Below, in pieces: positions 58,805 through 64,000 of a stretch of DNA of 64,000 nt. The position numbers and the translations under genes were made by a program. The DNA comes from Methylocapsa palsarum. Lineage in GTDB: Bacteria; Pseudomonadota; Alphaproteobacteria; Rhizobiales; Beijerinckiaceae. Position 1 is the first letter of the stretch; the number at the start of each line of letters is the position of its first letter. The stretch covers positions 165,887-229,886 of the forward strand of contig NZ_FOSN01000005.1 of the NCBI RefSeq assembly GCF_900114285.1. Reading direction: 5' to 3'. Under the pieces are notes generated by a model that was not told where the DNA came from, searched no databases, and worked only from the letters and a program-made list of their open reading frames with translations.

Positions 58805-60016
58805 ATGAACGTCGCGCGGAAATCGGCAAGAAATGCGTTGATATGTCTATTTTTTTTGCTGGCGCCATTCCAGTGCGCACAAGCCGAAAAAGGATTTGTT
58901 GGCGATGAACAAAAAAAGCGCGAGACAAATGATATCGCAGTCACGGTCGTCGTTTCTGGTCTCTCCTGCACATGCGCCCGCTTTGCAGAGGACATACGCA
59001 ATGTCGTGAACGATTTGCGGCCCAACGGTTTACGCGTTTTGCCGGTCCTGGGCGTCGGTGGACTTCAGAATGTAGACGATGTGTTGTTTCTGAAGGGGAT
59101 CGACATGGGCGTGGTCGATGAAGACAATCTCCGCCTGGTTAAGAAAAAAGATCCGTATCTGTATGCGAACATAGAGAAGCGGATTCAGTATATCACCAAA
59201 CTTTACAACTCGGAATTTCATGTGCTCGCAAGGGACGAGATAAGAAGCTATGACGATTTGCGGGGCAAAAAGGTAAATTTCAATCTCAGGGCGAGCCAGA
59301 CGGAGGTCAGCGCCGAAGTCATTTTCAATGCGTTGAAAATCGATGTTGAACGGACAAATTATGATAACGATGAGGCGATCAAGAAATTGGAAGACGGCGA
59401 CATCGCCGCAATGATTGTTTTGTCGGGCGCGCCGCAGGCCGCTTTGGCAAAAGTAAAGAAGGAGGACAAGTTTCACTTTCTGTCCCTCGACCATGAGAGC
59501 CTGCCTGATCATGATCTAAGTGCGATAGCCTCCTATTATCTGCCGGCTGAGCTGACGCATGAAGAGTATCCGAATTTGATTGCCGAGGGGCAGTCCGTAC
59601 CGACTGTCGCGAATCGAGCGTTGCTCGTGGCCTATGCATGGCCGGAAGATTCCCAGCGGTATAAAAAACTCGCCAAATTCGTGCAGGAGTTCTTCGGGAA
59701 GATTGATCAGTTCCACAGCGCCGCCAGACATCCTAAGTGGAGCGAAATTAACCTTTCCGCCGAAATTCCCAGCTGGACGCGGTTCAAGCCGGCGGCCGAC
59801 TGGCTGGCGGCGCATCAAAGTGTCGCCTCTTTGCAGACCGACGGAGTGTCAGCCAACCACTCTTCTGAAGAACTGAAGGCGGCGTTCGAGCGATTCATCG
59901 AAAATTATGCTGCAACGTCACGTCTTAAGACCTTGTCGCCGCTTGATCGGGAAAAGGCCTTTGCTCAGTTTATGAACTATGTGCAGTCACAAAAAACGGG
60001 ACAGCCCGCCCATTGA
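58805..60016 (+). CDS. Periplasmic binding protein, TAXI/TRAP-like
   Basis: A 403-residue exported protein: signal peptide ALICLFFLLAPFQCAQA, then a type II periplasmic-binding fold. VGGLQNVDDVLFLKGIDMGVVDEDNL, KLYNSEFHVLARDEIRSYDDLRGKKVNFN, and IKKLEDGDIAAMIVLSGAPQAAL are typical of TAXI-type solute receptors (the KVNFN and ALLVAYAW parts match less well). No TRAP permease genes are near, so it may act alone or in signalling. GAGGAAAA precedes the ATG. The C-terminal ~70 residues are a helical extension that is not usual in the family. Confidence 0.75.
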   Translation: MNVARKSARNALICLFFLLAPFQCAQAEKGFVGDEQKKRETNDIAVTVVVSGLSCTCARFAEDIRNVVNDLRPNGLRVLPVLGVGGLQNVDDVLFLKGIDMGVVDEDNLRLVKKKDPYLYANIEKRIQYITKLYNSEFHVLARDEIRSYDDLRGKKVNFNLRASQTEVSAEVIFNALKIDVERTNYDNDEAIKKLEDGDIAAMIVLSGAPQAALAKVKKEDKFHFLSLDHESLPDHDLSAIASYYLPAELTHEEYPNLIAEGQSVPTVANRALLVAYAWPEDSQRYKKLAKFVQEFFGKIDQFHSAARHPKWSEINLSAEIPSWTRFKPAADWLAAHQSVASLQTDGVSANHSSEELKAAFERFIENYAATSRLKTLSPLDREKAFAQFMNYVQSQKTGQPAH

Positions 60017-60662
60017 ACGCGTTGTGGAAATAGCATCGAAGATGAGCCCGATCACGCATGAATGAATTCGCGATCTTAGGATGCCGGCAACATGCTTCGG
60101 TCTGACACGTTGTGGCTTTCGCTGCGATGTGGCGATCCGCTTTCGGCAAAATAAATCGTATAACCCATTGAAAATATTGGCGTCCCGGAAGGGATTCGAA
60201 CCCCTGACCTACGGTTTAGGAAACAGGATACGATCACCGCAACAGTCGATAAGATCCAATTCAGACTGTGGGATATAATGTGGGTTGAATCTTAATTAAT
60301 GAAGCGTTATTTGTGTAAAATCAATAAGTTATGTATTATAAGTGGCGGACGACGCAGTCCTGTGCGAACCGGTCTCAGCCGACCCGGTCCTGGTTTACAG
60401 GGAAAATACAGGGATATTGTCGAAATCAGCCCTTGCGACGACGGATTCGATCGTCCTTTTTCTTAGCAAAATCATGGCGTTGTTCGACAAATTCCCTACT
60501 CGACGGAGCAGGGAATTAATTTGCGCCAATCAGGGAAAGACAATGGCCCAACAGGGACGCGATCGGCGTTTTCAGCGAATGCGCAGCGAATGACGACCGT
60601 TTGGAGTTCGACGGCGGAGCCGGCGATAAAAAGGAACGCGCTGCGGCCCCAAGGGCCAAGGC
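60017..60662. other. 646-bp non-coding region around an integration site
   Basis: Apart from the tRNA-Arg fragment described separately, no gene is supported. From about 60340 to 60600 it contains short sequences that recall degenerate transposon flanks (repeated AGGGAAAT/AGGGAATT-like words), but I cannot identify an element. Confidence 0.5.
60178..60224 (-). other. 3' half of tRNA-Arg(CCT): probable att site
   Basis: On the minus strand the 47 nt run from the anticodon loop (GTTTCCTAAACCG) through the T-arm (GGGGTTCGAATCCC) to the CCA end (CGGGACGCCA) of a tRNA-Arg with anticodon CCT. The 5' half is absent: upstream sequence does not pair. Duplicated tRNA 3' ends are left by tyrosine-integrase elements, so this marks one end of the island that follows to the right; the intact tRNA should be at the other end, outside the window. 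Confidence 0.8.
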
Positions 60663-61505
60663 TCAGATCTCTTCCTCATCATCGCCGGATTCGGCCGCAT
60701 CAAAGGCGAGCAGCGTAATCGCGTAGCCGTTGCGCTGGCTCAGCGTCTGAACGATCAAGGCGCCGCGACCGGGTCGCGCCAACCAATCGAGGGAGTCGGC
60801 CTCCTCGTGGGCGGAGAGGCCGCTCGCATCGGCCGGGGACGGGAGCTGGGGCAATCGCTGCCCCGGACGACACGAAACGAACGGAAAGGCGGGGCTCCTC
60901 TCGACGTAGCGGACCACGCCAGCGGCGCTGAACACCAAAACGGACGGTTGGGCGTGAAGCTCGACGTAACGGCGGGCGCCGGCCTCGCGGCTGAGGCCGA
61001 GCTCATCCGACAGAGTAAGCACCTTCGCGAGATCGGGAACGCCGCGCAGATAGGGGCGAATCAACCGCGGCGGGGCGAGCAGTTCGATGGCGAAACGGTT
61101 GGCTTCGGCTTCCTGCACGACGCGGCGCGGGGCGGAAGCGGACGACTTTGGGCGCCTCGTCGCCAAATCCGCTCGCGAGCAGGCGAACCGCCCCGCGGGG
61201 TCCTCTGGCCTGTGCCAGCAATTAAGGAAATGCCCGAGTTCATGTGCGAGCGTGAACCGTCGCCGGCTCAGCGACGAGTTGCTGTTGATGAGGATAGCGC
61301 CAAAGTTGCGGTCGTCGGGCGCGATCAGCGCGCCCTCGAAACCCTTTAACGGGGCTTCCTTGATCTCGACTACGTCAAGCGCGGCGGCTATGGCGGCGAC
61401 CGGAACCTCGCCGCCTTTGTGCCGCAGCTGGTCGTGAATTTCGGCGGCGAGGCGCACGCAGTTCGGGCCCGCCTCCTCGATCGCCATGCGGTCCAGCGCC
61501 AGCAC
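60663..61505 (-). CDS. ImmA/IrrE-family metallo-endopeptidase
   Basis: A 280-residue zinc peptidase. The active site is FTLAHELGHFLNCW (HExxH) with the downstream EAEANRFAIELLAP Glu, as in ImmA/IrrE proteins that cleave a partner XRE repressor to switch mobile elements or stress genes on. GTG 61505 starts five bases after the stop of the XRE gene, so the two are co-translated. The ~130-residue C-terminal part (PSVLVFSAAGVVRYVERS ... SLDWLARPGRGALIVQTL) probably senses the signal. Typical of an integrated phage or ICE. Confidence 0.92.
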   Translation of the reverse strand: MLALDRMAIEEAGPNCVRLAAEIHDQLRHKGGEVPVAAIAAALDVVEIKEAPLKGFEGALIAPDDRNFGAILINSNSSLSRRRFTLAHELGHFLNCWHRPEDPAGRFACSRADLATRRPKSSASAPRRVVQEAEANRFAIELLAPPRLIRPYLRGVPDLAKVLTLSDELGLSREAGARRYVELHAQPSVLVFSAAGVVRYVERSPAFPFVSCRPGQRLPQLPSPADASGLSAHEEADSLDWLARPGRGALIVQTLSQRNGYAITLLAFDAAESGDDEEEI

Positions 61506-61510
61506 AAAGA

Positions 61511-61849
61511 TCAGCCGCCCCCTGCCCCGCCCCTGCGGCGTCGCTTGAGCAGAGTCTGCATCATCTCGTCGAGAAGCGCGAGGTCGTCCGGTTCAAGCGC
61601 CCCCGCTTGCCGGAACATGCGGCCAATTTGTCCGGCGTCGTCGGCTGCGGGGTCCTCTCCGACCAGGGTCGCGAGCGACAGGCCAAAATGATCGGCGAGC
61701 CGCGTGACGAGGGCCATGGACGGATTGTCCGTACGCCCTTTCTCGAGCTCCCAGATATGCGCCTTGGAGACGCCGACGGCGTCGGCGACCTGCTGCAGCG
61801 TTTCCCCTTTTTCGAGGCGGAGGCGGGTGAGGCGTGCGCCGAGGCTCAT
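61511..61849 (-). CDS. XRE-family repressor
   Basis: A 112-residue Cro/C1-type helix-turn-helix protein: LGARLTRLRLEKGETLQQVADAVGVSKAHIWELEKGRTDNPSMALVTRLADHFG (residues ~3-57), then a short linker and the helical LEPDDLALLDEMMQTLLKRRRR tail. It is the likely substrate of the ImmA/IrrE protease encoded directly downstream and the repressor of the divergent methyltransferase operon. The divergent 126-bp gap should hold its operators. Confidence 0.92.
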   Translation of the reverse strand: MSLGARLTRLRLEKGETLQQVADAVGVSKAHIWELEKGRTDNPSMALVTRLADHFGLSLATLVGEDPAADDAGQIGRMFRQAGALEPDDLALLDEMMQTLLKRRRRGGAGGG

Positions 61850-61917
61850 GGCGAGGTCTCAATCGGAGGAACTGTTCGTGTGATCTGACGTTTACATGCA
61901 CCCAGGATTGACAGCAA

Positions 61918-61946
61918 GGTTTTTATTATCTTACTTTCAAGGCAGA
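61918..61946 (+). promoter_or_regulatory. Possible sigma-70-type promoter of the methyltransferase gene
   Basis: TTGACA at 61918-61923 is followed 17 bases later by TTACTT (61941-61946), 30 bp before the methyltransferase ATG and in the divergent region controlled by the XRE gene. The -10 match is poor. Confidence 0.35.
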
Positions 61947-61975
61947 TAACCCGAATCAGCCCTGGAGGCCCTCGC

Positions 61976-63473
61976 ATGACCGCCCGCGCCCTCGAAACCC
62001 TTCCCCTCGACCTTTTGCAGCCCTGGCCGCGCAACGCTCGCGTTCACTCGCGCAAACAAGTCCGGCAGATCGCCGAAAGCATCCGGCGCTTCGGCTTCAC
62101 CAACCCGGTGCTGATCGACGGCGAAAACCGCATCCTGGCGGGGCATGGCCGAGTCGTGGCGGCGCGGGAGCTTGGCATGGCGACGGCGCCTTGCCTGCGC
62201 GTCGATCATATGTCGGCAGCCGAAAAGCGGGCCTATGTGCTAGCGGACAATAAGCTGGCCCTCAACGCCGGCTGGGATGAGGAGCTGCTCGCCCTGGAGC
62301 TGAAGGAGCTGATGGAGGCCAACATCGACTTTGACATCGGCCTCACCGGCTTTTCGATCGCCGAGGTGGACCAGTTGATCGAGGGCCTTGCGCCTTCGGA
62401 GCCGGGCGACCCGGCCGAGGATCGGCTTCCAGAGCCCGACGCGGTTCCGTCGCGTTGCCAAGCCGGCGACATCTGGCGGCTGGGGCCGCATCGGCTCGTT
62501 TGCGGCGACGCGCTCGATTCTGCGGTCGTCGCCGATCTCATGGATGGCGAAAAGGCCGAGATGGTCTTTACGGACCCACCCTATAACGTTGCAATCGAAG
62601 GCAACGTCAGCGGCCTCGGTAAAATCCGGCACCGCGAGTTCGCGATGGCGTCCGGTGAGATGACCCGCACCGAGTTCATAGCTTTCTTAACCTGCGCCTT
62701 CGCCAACCTTGTCGCGCACAGCCTTGACGGCTCGATCCATTTCATCTGCATGGACTGGCGCCACATGGGCGAGATATTGGAGGCTGGCGCGGCGCGCTAC
62801 GCCGAGTTGAAGAACCTGATCGTCTGGGTCAAGGACAATGGCGGCATGGGCTCCTTCTACAGGTCTCGGCACGAGCTGATCTTCGCCTTCAAGAATTGGA
62901 TCCGCCCCTCATCTCAACAGTTTCGACCTCGGCCAGCACGGCCGCTATCGGACCAATGTCTGGGAGTATCGCGGCGTCAACACGCTGAAAGCCGGCCGCC
63001 TCGACGAGCTTGCGCTGCATCCGACCGTCAAGCCGGTCGCTATGATCACCGACGCCATCAAGGACGTCTCGCGCCGCGGCGCGATCGTGCTTGATCTTTT
63101 CGGCGGCTCCGGCTCGACGCTAATCGCGGCGCACAAGACGGGGCGGCGCGCGCGGCTCTGCGAGCTCGACCCTATCTACTGCGACCGCATTCTCTCGCGC
63201 TGGGAGAACTTCGCCAAGGACGAGGCCGAACTTGTCGTCTGCAGGCGCATCCGACAGGCCTGGAACGGCGTCGCCCTCGATGACGACGGCGCACCGCTCG
63301 ATCCATCCGTTGGCCCAAGCGCAACCCAAAGCGACGGCGACACGGAGGCTGGCTCCCCGGGGGCGGAGGCAAACGGCTTGGCGCACGACCATCGGCGATT
63401 GAAACGCGCTCGAAGCCAAGGCAGGCCTGCGACCGCGGCGCCTTTGCGCGCGTTGAGCCCGAGCCAAGGCTGA
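61976..63473 (+). pseudogene. ParB-domain DNA methyltransferase, frameshifted
   Basis: Residues ~8-100 form a ParB-like domain (NARVHSRKQVRQIAESIRRFGFTNPVLIDGENRILAGHGR); a DNA adenine/cytosine-N4 methyltransferase domain follows, with DPPY at 200-203 (FTDPPYNVAIEG). After SRHELIFAFKN an extra T (aagaattgga, 62896-62897) shifts the frame; removing it restores NGSAPHLNSFDLGQHGRYRTNVWEYRGVN and the DLFGGSGSTLIAA AdoMet-binding motif. As written, the upstream frame ends at 63094 without that motif and should be inactive. Motif order (DPPY before FxGxG) is the beta class. Such proteins are common in phages and integrative elements; GGAGG precedes the ATG. Confidence 0.85.
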
Positions 63474-63478
63474 CGCGC

Positions 63479-63856
63479 ATGTCCCGCGATCGAAAGCCTC
63501 GCATTCCTCCGCCTCATGAGCCGGCCTGCTACGAGGTCGGCTATGGTAAACCGCCCGTCGCCTCGCGCTTTCGGCCAGGCCGCTCGGGCAATCCGAAAGG
63601 CCGCCCGAAGGGCGCGCCCAACAAGCGTCCGGCGCTCAACGAGGAGCGGCTCAAGGGAATCATCCTCGACGAGGCCTATCGCGCCATCAAGGTCACAGAA
63701 GGCAAACGCCAGGTAACGATCTCTATGGCGCAGGCGGTGATCCGCGCTATCGCGGTCAACGCTGCGCGCGGCCAGCATCGCGCGCAGCAATTGTTCGCCG
63801 AACTTTTGAGTGAGACGGAACGCGCCAACAAAGCCCTCCACGACGACTATCTGCAG
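63479..63856 (+). pseudogene. DUF5681-domain protein interrupted by an IS3-family element
   Basis: The start of a DUF5681 protein: VGYGKPPVASRFRPGRSGNPKGRPKGAPNKRPAL (the domain's GKPP...RFxPGxSGNPxGRPxG signature), then a helical region up to QLFAELLSETERANKALHDDYLQ. At 63857 the sequence changes into IS3-type DNA, so the gene is disrupted, though the frame happens to stay open to the window's end. DUF5681 proteins are usually in phage-like islands, next to terminase genes. It starts six bases after the methyltransferase stop. Confidence 0.8.
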
Positions 63857-64000
63857 TGTCCGGCGTCAGCGCCCATGAGACAAATCGGGGTATTTTCTGA
63901 AGGGAGATTTCTGGTTCATCTTAGCCCATTCAGGAGCGCAGATGAGACAGAAATCCGTGCCGGCGAAAGCCCCGGCAGAACAGCTTGTGAAAGATATTCG
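63857..64000 (+). mobile_element. IS3-family insertion sequence, left end (cut by window edge)
   Basis: Begins near TGTCCGGCGTCAG, an IS3-like terminal sequence, and contains the start of orfA at ATG 63942 (AGGAG before it): MRQKSVPAKAPAEQLVKDI, which I recognise as the N-terminus of a common alphaproteobacterial IS3 transposase orfA. The remainder and the other inverted repeat are outside the window, so the exact boundary and target duplication cannot be confirmed. Confidence 0.75.
63942..64000 (+). CDS. IS3-family transposase orfA, first 19 codons
   Basis: Opening of the orfA helix-turn-helix protein of the IS3-family element; only the N-terminal tail before the helix-turn-helix is visible. 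In IS3 elements orfA and orfB are joined by programmed frameshifting to make the active transposase; this cannot be seen here. Confidence 0.7.
   Translation, partial: MRQKSVPAKAPAEQLVKDI

Noticed and set aside
60178..60224. A complete tRNA-Arg gene
   Set aside because: The 5' acceptor strand, D-arm and 5' anticodon stem are missing; only the 3' 47 nt match.
60081..60278. A 65-codon frame containing SRKGFEPLTYGLGN
   Set aside because: That phrase is the usual false translation of tRNA 3' ends; it overlaps the tRNA-Arg fragment.

Overview
The window (GC-rich, many GTG/TTG starts) reads as a chromosome segment of an alphaproteobacterium of the order Hyphomicrobiales (Rhizobiales). The tatA-tatB-tatC-serS order, the aroA-cmk pair divergent from a small FYDLN-acid protein gene, the lanthanide/methanol-type quinoprotein accessory genes and the bdhA-adc-patatin group fit a Beijerinckiaceae/Methylobacteriaceae-like relative. 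The family is an inference; no rRNA is present to settle it.

Layout. 0-2.3 kb: serS (cut by the edge), tatC, tatB, tatA on the minus strand. 2.5-10 kb: an unusual module made of a 1045-residue fusion of a cyclooxygenase-like haem peroxidase with a CYP74-like P450 (a candidate oxylipin synthase), a LuxR-type regulator and a divergent winged-helix/ATPase/TPR regulator whose DNA-binding domain is interrupted by an in-frame TAG. 10.7-16.5 kb: creA, a small unknown gene, an MHS-type transporter and a secreted catalase-peroxidase. 16.5-31.3 kb: housekeeping and assorted metabolism (TonB-like protein, cmk, aroA, tRNA-Ala, semialdehyde dehydrogenase, ppc, a phosphoribosyltransferase with a VIT1-like membrane protein, two SDRs, a HAD phosphatase). 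31.4-35.8 kb: a tyrosine/homogentisate degradation cluster (hppD, hmgA, fahA, maiA). 36.4-38.8 kb: a three-gene quinoprotein relay set (CXXXCW rhodanese-like protein, SoxYZ-like carrier, MBL-fold hydrolase) with no recognisable methanol/alcohol dehydrogenase beside it. 40-47 kb: a DUF188 protein, a DbpA-like helicase, an AT-rich orphan, then 3-hydroxybutyrate dehydrogenase, acetoacetate decarboxylase and a patatin. 47.3-50.6 kb: a P450 followed by a di-haem cytochrome resembling fatty-acid di-haem dioxygenases, so a second candidate lipid-oxidation pair.

50.6-54.3 kb is an AT-richer scrap region: a frameshifted gene, a tyrosine-integrase fragment, a truncated serine recombinase abutting a frameshifted alpha-carbonic-anhydrase fragment, and between them an apparently intact two-gene unit of unknown function whose larger product may be a beta-barrel pore former. 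54.6-60 kb holds a large secreted beta-propeller protein with matching domains at both ends, a SEL1/TPR-like protein and a periplasmic binding-like protein. At 60.18 kb a 47-nt copy of the 3' half of tRNA-Arg(CCT) marks a probable integration site; beyond it come ImmA/IrrE and XRE regulators, a frameshifted ParB-domain DNA methyltransferase and a DUF5681 gene cut by an IS3-family element that runs off the right edge.

Two repeat systems recur. One is a ~110-bp double-hairpin element whose ends read CTAGAGC; it occurs six times (three in tandem) and in three cases its terminal TAG is the stop codon of the neighbouring gene. The other is a set of short tandem duplications (10-24 bp, mostly multiples of three) at gene ends and in gene-flanking DNA. 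Four coding genes or gene fragments carry a single disabling lesion (one TAG, three small frameshifts), which may be real decay or assembly error.
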